This document shows, one piece after another, positions 42,689 through 52,362 of a stretch of 64,000 nt of DNA. The translations under genes were made by a program, and so were the position numbers. Where the stretch lies: the NCBI RefSeq assembly GCF_900292075.1, contig NZ_OLMV01000005.1, forward strand, positions 124,001 through 188,000. The letters are read 5' to 3'. The stretch comes from Microbacterium timonense. Its GTDB lineage: Bacteria; Actinomycetota; Actinomycetes; Actinomycetales; Microbacteriaceae. The notes below the pieces were generated by a model. The model saw only the letters and a list, made by a program, of their open reading frames with translations. It was not told the origin of the DNA and ran no database searches. Each line of letters opens with the position of its first letter. The stretch's first letter is position 1.

Positions 42689-44397
42689 CGCGCATCGCCA
42701 ACGACCCGTCGCAGTTCGTTCGCGAGGCGCTCGCCGGATTCGTGGCGGCGCACGCAGACCTGGTGAGGGCGGTCGACGGTGGAGTGGTGCGTTCGGCGCC
42801 GGCTGCGCCCGGCACGGTGGCGCTCGTCGTCGGCGGCGGCTCCGGCCACTACCCCGCCTTCGCGGGGGTCGTCGGTGCGGGGATGGCGGCCGGCGCGGTA
42901 TGCGGCAACATCTTCACGTCGCCCTCGGCCGGACAGGCGTACCGCGTCGCGAAGGCCGCCCACCGCGGCGGCGGCGTGCTCTTCAGCTACGGCAACTATG
43001 CCGGCGACGTGCTGCACTTCGGCGAGGCGCAGGAGCGTCTGCGCGAGGAGGGGATCGACGTCCGCACGGTGCTGTGCACGGACGACATCGCCAGCGCACC
43101 CCCTGACGAGCTCGACAAGAGGCGAGGCATCGCGGGCGATTTCGTCGTCTTCAAGATCGCCGGCGCCGCCGCCGAGCGCGGCGACACGATCGACGAGGTC
43201 GAGCGCCTGGCGCGGCTGGCCAACCATCGCACCCGCACCCTCGGCGTGGCCTTCGGCGGCTGCACGTTCCCTGGCGCCGACGAGCCGCTGTTCACGGTGC
43301 CGGAGGGGATGATGTCCATCGGGTTGGGGATCCACGGGGAACCCGGCATCCGCGACGTGCCGAGGGCCGGCTCAGCGAAGCTCGCGCGGACGCTCGTCGA
43401 CGCGCTCCTGGACGACGTGCCGGAGGACCGTGGCACCCGCGTGGCGGTGCTGGTGAACGGACTCGGCACGGTGAAGTACGAGGAGCTGTTCGTCCTCTAC
43501 CGCGACGTCGCGGAGCTTCTCGGCGCTGCGGGCCTCACGGTGGTGGAGCCGGAAGTGGGCGAGCTCGTCACCAGCCTCGACATGGCAGGCCTCTCACTGA
43601 CGCTGGTGTGGCTGGACGACGAGCTCGAGCCGCTGTGGAGCGCCCCCGCCTATACACCGGCCTACCGGAAGGGCGCGCTGCAGGTCGCCGCCCCCGGCGA
43701 CGTGCAGGAGCAGGATGCCGCGGCGCAGACGGCGCTCGAGACCCCCGCGGCGTCGGACCGGTCCCGGCACGCGGCGGCGGTCGCGCTGCCCTTCCTCGAC
43801 GCCGCGCGTGCCACGATGCACGAGAACGAAGCCGAGCTCGGGCGCATCGACGCGATCGCCGGCGACGGCGACCACGGCGTGGGCATGCGCACCGGCATCG
43901 ACGCCGCGCGCTCCGCCGCCGACCCCGACGCGGGGCTCGCGGCCATGCTGGCGACGGCGGGGGATGCGTGGAGCGAGAAGGCCGGCGGCACCTCCGGGGC
44001 GCTGTGGGGCACGATGCTCCGCGCCATCGGCCGGTCGCTCGACCAGGACGATGCGGACCCGCGCGTGACGACGGTCGCCGCCGCCCGGGCAGCGCTCGAG
44101 GCCGTGACCGCGCGGGGCGGGGCGGGGGTGGGCGACAAGACCATGGTGGACGCGCTCGAGCCCTTCGTCCGCGAGCTCGAGGCCCGCCTGGCCTCCGGCG
44201 CCGCGCTCACCGACGCCCTCACGGCCGCGGCCGAGGCCGCGACCGCCGCGGCGGCCGCGACATCCCAGCTCCGCCCGGCCCTCGGCCGGGCGCGTCCACT
44301 CGCCGAGAAGAGTCTCGGACACCCGGATGCCGGCGCCACCTCGCTGGCTCTGATCGCGACCTCGATCGCGAAGACCGCACGGAAGGAAGAGCGATGA
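42685..44397 (+). CDS. DhaK-DhaL fusion kinase (dihydroxyacetone/erythrulose kinase family)
   Basis: A 570-residue ATP-dependent kinase with both DAK1 (about 1-330) and DAK2 (about 355-565) domains. [10 protein letters not shown] contains His55 and GLGIHGEPG contains His217, the position that binds the carbonyl covalently in DhaK. The DhaL metal-ATP site is GDGDHGVGM (Asp394, Asp396). The usual GHEP is GHYP here, a substitution near the substrate pocket. Relatives phosphorylate D- or L-erythrulose in tetritol pathways. ATGA overlaps occur at both ends. Confidence 0.88.
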   Translation: MTRIANDPSQFVREALAGFVAAHADLVRAVDGGVVRSAPAAPGTVALVVGGGSGHYPAFAGVVGAGMAAGAVCGNIFTSPSAGQAYRVAKAAHRGGGVLFSYGNYAGDVLHFGEAQERLREEGIDVRTVLCTDDIASAPPDELDKRRGIAGDFVVFKIAGAAAERGDTIDEVERLARLANHRTRTLGVAFGGCTFPGADEPLFTVPEGMMSIGLGIHGEPGIRDVPRAGSAKLARTLVDALLDDVPEDRGTRVAVLVNGLGTVKYEELFVLYRDVAELLGAAGLTVVEPEVGELVTSLDMAGLSLTLVWLDDELEPLWSAPAYTPAYRKGALQVAAPGDVQEQDAAAQTALETPAASDRSRHAAAVALPFLDAARATMHENEAELGRIDAIAGDGDHGVGMRTGIDAARSAADPDAGLAAMLATAGDAWSEKAGGTSGALWGTMLRAIGRSLDQDDADPRVTTVAAARAALEAVTARGGAGVGDKTMVDALEPFVRELEARLASGAALTDALTAAAEAATAAAAATSQLRPALGRARPLAEKSLGHPDAGATSLALIATSIAKTARKEER

Positions 44398-44891
44398 CCG
44401 ACCCCCTGCGCATCGTCGTCGGAAGCGACGATGCCGGCTACGAGTACAAGACGGCGCTGAAGGCGCTGCTCGAGGCCGACCCTCGTGTCGCCGAGGTGTT
44501 CGACGTCGGCGTATCGGGTGACGAGCACACGGACTACCCGCACGTCGCCGTCGAAGCAGCGCGCCGCGTCGCGGGCGGCGAGGCGGACCGTGCGCTGCTC
44601 GTGTGCGGCACCGGGCTCGGCGTCGCGATCTCGGCGAACAAGGTGCCCGGCATCCGGGCCGTGACCGCGCACGACAGCTACTCCGTCGAGCGCTCCGTGC
44701 TGAGCAACAACGCCCAGGTGCTCACCATGGGACAGCGCGTGATCGGCCTCGAGCTGGCCAAGCGCCTGGTGTCGGAGTGGCTGGACTACCGATTCGATCC
44801 CAGCTCCGCCTCCGCTGCGAAGGTGGCGGCGATCGAGCAGTACGACAACGCGGCCACCGCTCGCGAAGATGACACGGAGGCGTGCTCATGA
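44394..44891 (+). CDS. RpiB/LacAB-like sugar phosphate isomerase
   Basis: A 165-residue isomerase. [47 protein letters not shown] (Cys base region) and [16 protein letters not shown] match RpiB. It overlaps the kinase stop and the next gene start. In tetritol catabolism an RpiB homologue converts erythrulose-4-phosphate to erythrose-4-phosphate; in this operon that role is more likely than housekeeping ribose-5-phosphate isomerisation. Confidence 0.88.
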   Translation: MTDPLRIVVGSDDAGYEYKTALKALLEADPRVAEVFDVGVSGDEHTDYPHVAVEAARRVAGGEADRALLVCGTGLGVAISANKVPGIRAVTAHDSYSVERSVLSNNAQVLTMGQRVIGLELAKRLVSEWLDYRFDPSSASAAKVAAIEQYDNAATAREDDTEACS

Positions 44892-45856
44892 CCCGTATCG
44901 CCGTCGTCGGCAGCGGCTACATGGGCGGTGGCATGGCCCAGGTCTTCGCCCTGGCCGGTCACCCCGTCGTCATCTCCGATGCGACCGCTGAGATCGCCGA
45001 GGCGAATCTGGAGCGGATCCGCCTGGAGACGCAGCAGTTCGAGGAACAGGGGCTCTTCCCCGCGGGCGCCTCGGCAACGATCGCGGCGAACATCACCGCG
45101 GCCGCGAGCATCGAAGAGGCGGTCACCGGCGCCGAGTTCGTCGAGGAGGCCGTGCCCGAGCGGATCGAAGTCAAGCACGCGACGCTGCGCCGCATCTCCG
45201 ACGCCAACCCGAGCGGGATCATCGGCAGCAACACGTCCACGATCTCGATCACGAGGCTCGCCGAGGCGGTCTCGCACCCCGAGCGCTTCCTGGGCGTGCA
45301 TTTCTCCAATCCGGCACCGTTCGTGCCGGGAGTGGAGATCATCCCCCACCCGCTGACCTCGGAGGCGACGATCACCGCCGTGGAACAGCTCATCGAGGGC
45401 AGCGGGAAGGTCGGCGCCCGGGTGAAGGACGCGACGGGGTTCGTGCTGAACCGCCTGCAGTACGCCCTGTTCCACGAAGCAACCCAGCTCGTGGACGAGG
45501 GCGTCGCCACCACCGAGGACATCGACGCGATCGTGCGCTCGACGTTCGGCTTCCGCCTGCCGTTCTTCGGGCCGTTCGCGATCGCCGACATGGCGGGCCT
45601 GGACGTGTACGCCTTCTGCTACGCGTCGCTGCAGGAGGACTTCCCCGAGCGCTTCGCGACGCCCGCGATCCTCAGCGAGCGGATCGCTCGCGGTGAGCTC
45701 GGCACCAAGACGGGCGGGGGGTTCCGCGCGATCGACCCGGCCCGCATTCCGGAGCTGGTCGCGTACCGCAACCGCGCGTACGCGAAGATGAAGGCCCTCC
45801 TGGACGAGCTCGGTCCGTCGCCGTTCGACGAACCCGCGGCAGAATCGCAGTCATGA
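44888..45856 (+). CDS. 3-hydroxyacyl-CoA-dehydrogenase-fold oxidoreductase
   Basis: A 322-residue NAD-dependent enzyme starting at ATG 44888 (ATGA overlap, GGAGG upstream). The Rossmann motif is [47 protein letters not shown] and [15 protein letters not shown] are typical. Small single-copy relatives include L-gulonate 3-dehydrogenase, which oxidises a sugar acid. Given its neighbours, a hydroxy-acid derived from the alditol or lactone is more plausible than a fatty acyl-CoA. Confidence 0.8.
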   Translation: MTRIAVVGSGYMGGGMAQVFALAGHPVVISDATAEIAEANLERIRLETQQFEEQGLFPAGASATIAANITAAASIEEAVTGAEFVEEAVPERIEVKHATLRRISDANPSGIIGSNTSTISITRLAEAVSHPERFLGVHFSNPAPFVPGVEIIPHPLTSEATITAVEQLIEGSGKVGARVKDATGFVLNRLQYALFHEATQLVDEGVATTEDIDAIVRSTFGFRLPFFGPFAIADMAGLDVYAFCYASLQEDFPERFATPAILSERIARGELGTKTGGGFRAIDPARIPELVAYRNRAYAKMKALLDELGPSPFDEPAAESQS

Positions 45857-47130
45857 CCTCCACCGCACCCACCGCCGACGTGCACCGCAACTGGGCCTCC
45901 AACCTCGAGTACCGCGCCGCGCGCGTCGTGGCGCCGACGTCGACGGAGGAGCTGATCGACGCTGTCCGCTCGGCCTCGCGGGCCAAGGTCCTCGGCAGCC
46001 GCCACTGCTTCAACACCATCGCCGACACCGACGGTGTGCACATCCTGTCCGGCACGCTGCCGGCCACGGTCGAGATCGACAGCGCGCGCCGCGTCGTGCG
46101 CGCGTCAGGCGGGCTCCGCTACGGGGGCCTCGCGCCTGTGCTCGACCGGGAGGGGTGGGCGCTGGCCAATCTCGCCTCGTTGCCGCACATCTCGCTCGCC
46201 GGCGCCGTGGCGACCGGCACCCATGGCTCGGGTGATGCGGTGGGCTCGCTCGCCTCCGCGGTCGCCGGCCTCGAGCTCGTGACCGCCGACGGGGAACTTC
46301 AGACGCTGCGGCGCGGAGACGCGGACTTCGACGGTGCGGTGGTCTCGCTCGGTGCGCTGGGGGTCGTCACGGCGGTCGAACTCGACATCGTGCCGACGTT
46401 CGAGGTCGCCCAGACCGTGTACGAACGGCTCCCGCTGGACGAGGTGCTGGCCGACCTGGACGCGGTCACGGGGCTCGGCTACAGCGTCTCGATGTTCCAC
46501 ACGTGGCGCGATCCCGGCATCGTCGACCAGCTGTGGGTGAAGCGCCGCGCCGATGCTGCCGGCGACGCGCCGGACGACGTCCTCGGGGCCGCGCCCGCCA
46601 CGGCGAAGAGGCATCCGCTTCCGGACGTGTCGGCCGAGAGCTGCACCGATCAGCTCGGCCGACCGGGCCCCTGGTATGCCCGGCTGCCGCACTTCAAGCT
46701 CGAGTTCACACCCTCCAACGGCGACGAGCTGCAATCTGAGTACTTGGTGCCCCGGCCGAACGCGGTCGCCGCAATCCAGCAGATCCGCGCCCTCGCGCCG
46801 CGGGTGGCTCCACTCCTGCAGGTGTGCGAGCTGCGCACCGTCGCCCGCGACGGGCTCTGGCTGTCGCCGGCGTACGACACCGACGTGGTCGGCATCCACT
46901 TCACGTGGAAACCGGACCAGCCCGAAGTCGAGGCGCTGCTGCCCGTCATCGAAGCCGCGCTCGAGCCGTACGGCGCGCGACCGCACTGGGGCAAGCTCTT
47001 CGTGCTCGACGGGGCGGCCGACCGGATGCCGCGCCTCTACCCGCGCTGGAGCGACTTCGCGGCACTCCGCGACCGGCTGGACCCGCGGGGTGTGTTCCGC
47101 AACGACTTCCTGGAGCGGCTCGGGTTCTGA
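45853..47130 (+). CDS. aldO: Alditol oxidase (FAD-dependent, AldO-like)
   Basis: A 425-residue vanillyl-alcohol-oxidase-fold flavoprotein. HRNWASNLEY, LGSRHCFNTIADT (His51 aligns with the His that binds FAD covalently in AldO), SLPHISLAGAVATGTHGSG, VSLGALGVVTAVEL and C-terminal RPHWGKLF closely follow the Streptomyces AldO pattern as I remember it. AldO oxidises the terminal hydroxyl of xylitol, sorbitol and shorter alditols with O2, giving aldose and hydrogen peroxide. It is the last gene of the GH3 operon. L-gulonolactone/arabinonolactone oxidase is the alternative. Confidence 0.85.
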   Translation: MTSTAPTADVHRNWASNLEYRAARVVAPTSTEELIDAVRSASRAKVLGSRHCFNTIADTDGVHILSGTLPATVEIDSARRVVRASGGLRYGGLAPVLDREGWALANLASLPHISLAGAVATGTHGSGDAVGSLASAVAGLELVTADGELQTLRRGDADFDGAVVSLGALGVVTAVELDIVPTFEVAQTVYERLPLDEVLADLDAVTGLGYSVSMFHTWRDPGIVDQLWVKRRADAAGDAPDDVLGAAPATAKRHPLPDVSAESCTDQLGRPGPWYARLPHFKLEFTPSNGDELQSEYLVPRPNAVAAIQQIRALAPRVAPLLQVCELRTVARDGLWLSPAYDTDVVGIHFTWKPDQPEVEALLPVIEAALEPYGARPHWGKLFVLDGAADRMPRLYPRWSDFAALRDRLDPRGVFRNDFLERLGF

Positions 47131-47305
47131 GTGCGGGCGCGCTCCCGGCGCGGCGGGGACCATAACCGGGCGCGGCTGCCTGCGTCAATCCCCCAGCGTC
47201 TCAGCCTGATCGGGCCCAGTGTGAGAGGCACATGAGAGGCGCCGCGCGGTGCTTCGGCGAGGGGGACTCGATGTGCCGGAGGCTCGATGTGCCAGGCGGG
47301 ATGTC

Positions 47306-48763
47306 ATGACGTCCGCGAAGGGTGGCGCGGGGGGAGCCGCGGTCCGCGGTGAGGCGCGCGACCCTCTCGACGCCGATGCGGTCACCTCGTTCCTCGAGGA
47401 ATCCACCCGCCGCATCGTCGAGGGGCTGTGCGAGTGGGTGCGCATCCCCTCCGTCGCCGGCGACCCCGAGCGGACCTCGGACGTGCTGCGCTCGGCCCGC
47501 TGGCTGGCTCAGGACATGCGGGATGCCGGGCTGAAAGCCACCGTCTACCAGACCGGCGACGCCGCCGCCGTCTACGGGGAGTGGCTGGTGGACCCGGGGC
47601 TGCCGACCGTGCTCGTGTACAGCCATCACGACGTCCGCCACGCCAAGCCGGAGGAGTGGCGGGCGACGCCGCCCTTCGAGCCGGTGCTCCGCGATGGCCG
47701 GGTGTACGGGCGCGGCGCGTCGGACGCGAAGGGTCAGGTGCTGGCCCACCTGTGGGGCCTGCGCGCACACCTGGCTGCCGCCGGGCGGGATCGCCCGGCG
47801 GTGAACCTCAAGCTTCTCGTCGAGGGGGAGGAGGAGACGGGCTCGCCGCACCTCAAGGACCTGCTGGAGGAGCGCCGCGAGCAGTTCGCGTGCGATGTGA
47901 TCGTGTTCTCCGACACCGTGCAATGGACCACCGACGACCCCGCGGTGGTGACGTCGATGCGGGGCATCGTGACCGCCTCCCTCTCGATCGAGGGACCGGC
48001 ACGTGACGTCCACAGCGGCATCGTGTCGGGGGTCGCGCCCAACCCCGCGCATGTGCTCGCCGACCTGCTGAGCGCGCTGCGCGATTCGGGCGGACGGATC
48101 ACGCTGCCCGGGTTCTACGACGATGTGGAACCCGTCGACGACGAACGTGCCGAGGAGCTCGACGCGGTCGCGTTCGACGAGGAGTCGTGGACCACCCGAA
48201 CCGAGACCCGCAGCATCACCGGCGAGAGCGGATACGATCCCAAGGAACGGCTGTGGGTGCGCCCGTCGCTGGAGGTGCTGACCCTCCTCGCCGGTGACCC
48301 CGAGGGGATCCCGCGGGCGGTCATCCCGTCCGTGGCGAAGGCGACGCTCAACATCCGGACAGTTCCGAACCAGCGTGTGGAGGTCGTCGCCGACCAGCTG
48401 CGCGACTTCGTCGCCCGGGCGATCCCGGACAGCGTCGAGTACTCGTTGCAGGTGGACGTCGAGATCGGGCAGGACCCCTACATCACGCCACGCGGTCCGG
48501 CGTTGGACGCGATGACAAGGGCGATCGCGGCCGGGTTCGGGCGCGCCGACATCGGTCGCGTCGGAAACGCGGGTGGGGGACCAGCCGACCTCCTCAGCAG
48601 GGTCCTCGATGCCCCCGTCCTCTTCCTGGGCACGGGGCTCCCGGAGGACCACTGGCATTCCAGCGACGAGAGCGTCAGCCTGCGCATGCTGCTCGGCGGA
48701 GCCGCGTCGATCGCGCACCTGTGGACCGGACTGGGTGACCTGCCGAAGGAGGCGCTCTCATGA
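47306..48763 (+). CDS. M20 family metallopeptidase (dipeptidase-like)
   Basis: A 485-residue zinc peptidase. The metal ligands are in YSHHDVRHA and GRGASDAKG, the catalytic Glu pair in LVEGEEETGSPHLKDLL, and the C-terminal His ligand in EDHWHSSDESV. Dimerisation-domain motif RDVHSGIVSGVAPNP is typical of the dipeptidase (CNDP/PepV-like) group. ATG 47306 is chosen over an upstream in-frame start at 47249. Its stop overlaps the next gene by 4 bases (ATGA). The intergenic stretch before it (47131-47305) shows nothing recognisable. Confidence 0.9.
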   Translation: MTSAKGGAGGAAVRGEARDPLDADAVTSFLEESTRRIVEGLCEWVRIPSVAGDPERTSDVLRSARWLAQDMRDAGLKATVYQTGDAAAVYGEWLVDPGLPTVLVYSHHDVRHAKPEEWRATPPFEPVLRDGRVYGRGASDAKGQVLAHLWGLRAHLAAAGRDRPAVNLKLLVEGEEETGSPHLKDLLEERREQFACDVIVFSDTVQWTTDDPAVVTSMRGIVTASLSIEGPARDVHSGIVSGVAPNPAHVLADLLSALRDSGGRITLPGFYDDVEPVDDERAEELDAVAFDEESWTTRTETRSITGESGYDPKERLWVRPSLEVLTLLAGDPEGIPRAVIPSVAKATLNIRTVPNQRVEVVADQLRDFVARAIPDSVEYSLQVDVEIGQDPYITPRGPALDAMTRAIAAGFGRADIGRVGNAGGGPADLLSRVLDAPVLFLGTGLPEDHWHSSDESVSLRMLLGGAASIAHLWTGLGDLPKEALS

Positions 48764-49938
48764 CGATTCCTCTCGCAGCGCCGGAGCGCGGCGTGGTGCC
48801 GGCCCAGCCCGGGCGGCCGGTGCGCACCGTCGGAGTGGAGGAGGAACTGCTGCTGGTGGACGCGCAGACGCTCGTGCCGACCCCGGTCGCACAGGCGCTG
48901 ATGGGCCGCGCGGCCGCGGTCGCCCCCGGCCTCGAACTGGAGGTCAAACGGGAGCAGATCGAAGTGGTGGGTCCACCGCTTTCGACGCTGGACGGGCTGC
49001 GGGCCTCGATCGTCGCCGGCCGCGGTGCCGCCGACGCGGCCGCGCGGTCCGTCGGCGCACGGGCGGTGCCGTTGGCGACGGCACCCGTTCCGTGTACCCC
49101 GCACCTGGTGTCGACACCCCGCTACGACCAGATGCAGCGGCACTTCGGGCTCACCATGGATGAGCAGCTGACCTGCGGCTTCCATGTCCACGTGGCCGTG
49201 GACGGCGCCGAGGAGGGCGTCGGAGTCCTCGACCGCATTCGCCCCTGGCTGCCTGTGCTCCTTGCGCTCAGCGCGAACTCTCCGTTCTGGCAGGGCCGCG
49301 ACACCGGCTTCGCCAGCTACCGTTACCAGGCGTGGGGCCGCTGGCCGACGGCCGGCCCGTACGACCCGTTCGGGTCCGCCGCGGCATATCGCGACGGCAT
49401 CCGGCGCCTCCTCGATGCGAACGTGCTGCTGGATCCGGGAATGGTCTACTTCGACGCCCGGCTGTCGGATCACGCGCCGACGGTCGAAGTGCGTATCGCG
49501 GACGTGTGCCTGGATCCGGAGGATGCTGCGGCACTGGCCGTCGCGGTGCGCTCCCTCGTGACGGTGTCGGCCGCGGCGTGGGCGGCAGGCGAAGAGATCG
49601 ATCCCGTGCCCACCGGGCTCCTGCGGCTCGCGTCCTGGCGTGCGAGCCGGTCCGGCCTGGACGAGGACCTCGTGCACCCGCTCACAGGCCACCCCTGCCC
49701 GGCCTCCGAGGCGGTCAGCGCGCTGCTGGCCCACATCGACGCCGGCTTCGCCGATCCTGCCGAACGGACGGCGGTGGTGGCCGCGTTCGGCGAGATCCTC
49801 CATCGCGGCAACGGGGCACGGCGGCAGCGATCCGCCCACGAGCAGGGAGGTTCGTGCGCGGACGTCGTGGCGGCGGCGCTGCGCGCGATGGATGCCCCCG
49901 GCGCAGCGACCTCAGAGGTCGATACGACGACCTCGTGA
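48760..49938 (+). CDS. Carboxylate-amine ligase, glutamate-cysteine ligase 2 family (YbdK-like)
   Basis: A 392-residue GCS2-family enzyme. RTVGVEEELLLVDAQTL is the hallmark N-terminal motif; EVKREQIEVV, CGFHVHVAVDG, YRYQAWGRWPTAGP and DHAPTVEVRIADVCLD follow. YbdK-type enzymes have weak gamma-glutamylcysteine ligase activity; their physiological amine is not settled. ATGA coupling with an M20 dipeptidase suggests a make/break pair acting on gamma-glutamyl or related dipeptides. Confidence 0.88.
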   Translation: MTIPLAAPERGVVPAQPGRPVRTVGVEEELLLVDAQTLVPTPVAQALMGRAAAVAPGLELEVKREQIEVVGPPLSTLDGLRASIVAGRGAADAAARSVGARAVPLATAPVPCTPHLVSTPRYDQMQRHFGLTMDEQLTCGFHVHVAVDGAEEGVGVLDRIRPWLPVLLALSANSPFWQGRDTGFASYRYQAWGRWPTAGPYDPFGSAAAYRDGIRRLLDANVLLDPGMVYFDARLSDHAPTVEVRIADVCLDPEDAAALAVAVRSLVTVSAAAWAAGEEIDPVPTGLLRLASWRASRSGLDEDLVHPLTGHPCPASEAVSALLAHIDAGFADPAERTAVVAAFGEILHRGNGARRQRSAHEQGGSCADVVAAALRAMDAPGAATSEVDTTTS

Positions 49939-49947
49939 GCCCCGGGC

Positions 49948-50799
49948 TCAGGAAGCCGATCCCAGCACTTCGTGCAGCGTGGGCGTCAGCTCACCCGCCA
50001 GCTCCCGCGCGAGGAAGCCCAAGCCGGAGCGCTCGGTGAGCCGGCTCCCCGCCCGGGCGTGGACCCACGATCCCCAGACCGCCGCCTGGGCGGCGTCGAC
50101 GCCGCGACCCGCGAAGCCTGTGATGGCGCCCGCTCGCACGTCGCCGCTGCCCGACGTCCCGAGCCCGGGCCCGCCCTCATCGCTGCGCCACGTCCTGCCA
50201 TCGGGATGCGCCGTCAGACCGTAGCAGCTGATGACGGCGTCGAAGCGGCGTGCGATCTCGAGCAGGTCCGCGGGCGCGTCGTCTGCGAGCGCGCGGCCGA
50301 GCAGGATGCCGGCCTCCTCCTTGTTGGCGTTGACGATCAGCCGGTCGGGCAGTGCCGTCCGGTCGACGTCGGGAAGCACGCCGGTCGCGAAGGCATCCAC
50401 GACGAGCAGGCTCGGTTGCGCGCCGGCGACGGCGAGAAGCGTGGCCCGCGTTTGGTCTGGATCGTCGAACCCCGGGCCGACCAGCACCGCGTCCGCCGAG
50501 GCGACGTGCTCACGCAGGCGCCCGGGCAGCGGGCCGGAGGCGTCCTCGGGCAGGGCGAACACGCCCGCCTCCGGGAGGGCGACACCGATGTGCACGTCGA
50601 TGGAGGGCGGCACGGCGAGACCGACCCGCCCGGCGCCCACGCGCAGCGCGGCTTCACCCGCGAGCAGCGCCGCGCCGGGTGCACTGCGGGATCCGGCGAA
50701 GATCATGACCTCCCCGCGCGTCTTCTTGGAGTCTCCCGGGTCGGGCAGGCCCCACGCCCGCAGGACCGCCGCGGTGACCTGCTCACTCCGGTTCGACAT
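49948..50799 (-). CDS. nnrD: ADP-dependent NAD(P)H-hydrate dehydratase
   Basis: A 283-residue ribokinase-fold repair enzyme that restores damaged NAD(P)H hydrate. GEVMIFAGSRSAPGAALLAGEAALRVGAGRVG, ADAVLVGPG, NANKEEAGILLG and GTSGSGDVRAGAITGF are the NnrD signatures. The N-terminal NnrE epimerase domain often fused in other bacteria is absent. It overlaps the histidine phosphatase gene by 17 bases on the same strand. Confidence 0.92.
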   Translation of the reverse strand: MSNRSEQVTAAVLRAWGLPDPGDSKKTRGEVMIFAGSRSAPGAALLAGEAALRVGAGRVGLAVPPSIDVHIGVALPEAGVFALPEDASGPLPGRLREHVASADAVLVGPGFDDPDQTRATLLAVAGAQPSLLVVDAFATGVLPDVDRTALPDRLIVNANKEEAGILLGRALADDAPADLLEIARRFDAVISCYGLTAHPDGRTWRSDEGGPGLGTSGSGDVRAGAITGFAGRGVDAAQAAVWGSWVHARAGSRLTERSGLGFLARELAGELTPTLHEVLGSAS

Positions 50800-51502
50800 C
50801 GGGGCTCCCGGGGTGCACGGTGACGTCAGCGCCCTCGCGCTGAAGGTGTGCGACGTCCGAGAAGGCGTCGAGACGCCACCCGTCCGCGCCGCGGACGAGG
50901 TGGGTCACCGAGGCGTTCAGGACGGTGTGGTCGGCGGCGAACTCGAGGAGCTCGTCTTCGCGCATCGGCAGAAGGACGTAGAGCAGCAGCATCACCACCG
51001 CGTCATGGGCAACCAGCAGGGCGCGCTGCGCAGGCTGCTCGAGCCCGTCGCGCAGGAACGATCGCAGCCGCAGCGCGACGTCTGCCCACGACTCCCCGCC
51101 GGGAGGACGGTGGTAGAACTTGCCGAGGTGACGTCGGCGCGCCGCCTCCTCGGGATGCAGGCGGGCGACGCCCCGGCGGGTGAGCAGGTCGAGGATGCCG
51201 AGCTCCCGATCCCGCAGCCGCTCGTCCACGACGGCGGTGACCGCGCGGTTCCCCGACGCCAATGCCAGGGTCTGCCGTGCTCGCAGGTACGGCGACACCC
51301 AGTAGCAGTCGATGTCGTCGCGTCGCCCGTCCAGCCACCGACCCAGCGCCCGCGCCTGCTCCTCGCCCGTCGGCGAGAGCGGTACGTCCGCGTCGCGGAT
51401 GTCGAGCGGGATCGCATCCAGGCCGTCGACCTCCGCGCGCGTGGCGGCGACGTTCCCGACACTCTCTCCGTGCCGCACCAGCCACAGCTCCTTCACCGCC
51501 AC
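50783..51502 (-). CDS. Histidine phosphatase superfamily protein (phosphoglycerate mutase-like)
   Basis: A 239-residue protein with the RHG motif LVRHGESVGN (catalytic His) and the later LLVAHDAVVMLLLY second His. EEQARALGRWL and GGESWADVALRLRSFL are typical of broad-specificity phosphatases and not of cofactor-dependent mutases. It starts at ATG 51502 and is upstream of nnrD, with overlapping ends. The substrate is unknown. Confidence 0.88.
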   Translation of the reverse strand: MAVKELWLVRHGESVGNVAATRAEVDGLDAIPLDIRDADVPLSPTGEEQARALGRWLDGRRDDIDCYWVSPYLRARQTLALASGNRAVTAVVDERLRDRELGILDLLTRRGVARLHPEEAARRRHLGKFYHRPPGGESWADVALRLRSFLRDGLEQPAQRALLVAHDAVVMLLLYVLLPMREDELLEFAADHTVLNASVTHLVRGADGWRLDAFSDVAHLQREGADVTVHPGSPDVEPE

Positions 51503-51559
51503 AGGTCCAGGCTACGGCCCGCGTGGCAGCAGGTCGCCTCGGGCCGATAGTGTTCGGCC

Positions 51560-51748
51560 ATGACCGACCTCGCCCTTCACGTCAACGGCGCCCGATTCCA
51601 CCTCGCCGACAAGTACTCCGCCGAGGATCTCGCACTGTTCCTCTCTCGCCCGACGGGGGAGATCGTGACACTCGACCTGGCCGACGGCGGCGCCGTCCGC
51701 TTCGGTGTGACGACGGGCCTGGCGTGGGCCGTCGAGGAGCTCGCCTGA
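51560..51748 (+). CDS. Small conserved-looking protein (62 residues)
   Basis: A 62-residue acidic alpha/beta protein: LALHVNGARFHLADKYSAED, LFLSRPTGEIVTLDL, GGAVRFGVTTGLAWAVEEL. It is divergent from the phosphatase gene and its stop overlaps the YkoE-like gene. The regular strand pattern makes it a believable gene; I do not recognise a family. Confidence 0.55.
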   Translation: MTDLALHVNGARFHLADKYSAEDLALFLSRPTGEIVTLDLADGGAVRFGVTTGLAWAVEELA

Positions 51749-52362
51749 ACGCGCGGGACGCCGAACCGGCGGGCTCGGCCACCACGCCCCGTCCTGCGCG
51801 CAGCGGCCGGACGTCGAGGCGGGCGACCACACGCGATCTGCTCGTGGCGGCGGCGTTCGGGGCGATCGGAGCTCTTCTGCTGCTGGCGGTGACGCCCATC
51901 ACCGTGCTGCTGGCCGCCACGTTCCCACCGGCGTACGCGCTGGCGGCGGGGGTGCACAGCATCCTGCCGTACCTGGCGCGGCGACTGCTCGCGCTGCCCT
52001 TCGCCGCCACCCTGGTGGCGTTGATCGTCGGCGTGCTCTCCTCGGCGTCGACACCGCTCGGGGTGCTCGTCATCGTGTCGCTCCTGGCCGGTGCGCTTCC
52101 GTTCGACGCGACACTCGCGCTGTTCGCGCGGGTGCGCGGCAGGCTCCGGCGGTTCGACTGGGTGCTGGCGTCCGCGGCATCCGCCGTCGTGCTGTTCCTG
52201 GTGTCGTTGCCGGTGTTCTCACCGGAGCACGTGACGCCGTTCATCCTCATCGGCGCGTTCGTCGGCCGGCTGCTCGGTCAGCTCGGCGCGCTGGGGATCG
52301 CCTGGCTCATCGCTGAGCGCGTGTGGCGAGCAGGGATCCGTCGGCGCAGCGACGCCGTCTGA
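51724..52362 (+). CDS. ECF transporter S component-like membrane protein (YkoE type)
   Basis: About 212 residues with six hydrophobic segments after a basic N-terminus. The layout (RDLLVAAAFGAIGALLLLAV, FPPAYALAAGVHSILPYLAR, a small Gly/Ser-rich helix, then RRFDWVLASAASAVVLFLVS) resembles YkoE, the substrate-binding unit of thiamine-precursor ECF transporters. No ATPase or T-component gene is beside it. The start is uncertain: GTG 51724 is in frame, but CTG 51745 has a better Shine-Dalgarno (GAGGAG) and would overlap the upstream stop (CTGA). Confidence 0.55.
   Translation: MGRRGARLNARDAEPAGSATTPRPARSGRTSRRATTRDLLVAAAFGAIGALLLLAVTPITVLLAATFPPAYALAAGVHSILPYLARRLLALPFAATLVALIVGVLSSASTPLGVLVIVSLLAGALPFDATLALFARVRGRLRRFDWVLASAASAVVLFLVSLPVFSPEHVTPFILIGAFVGRLLGQLGALGIAWLIAERVWRAGIRRRSDAV

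Noticed and set aside
44888..45856. Fatty-acid beta-oxidation enzyme
   Set aside because: No acyl-CoA gene is adjacent; it is embedded by 4-base overlaps in a sugar/polyol operon.
45853..47130. L-gulonolactone or arabinonolactone oxidase as first choice
   Set aside because: The N-terminal and C-terminal motifs fit alditol oxidase better, and the context is polyol/sugar phosphate metabolism.
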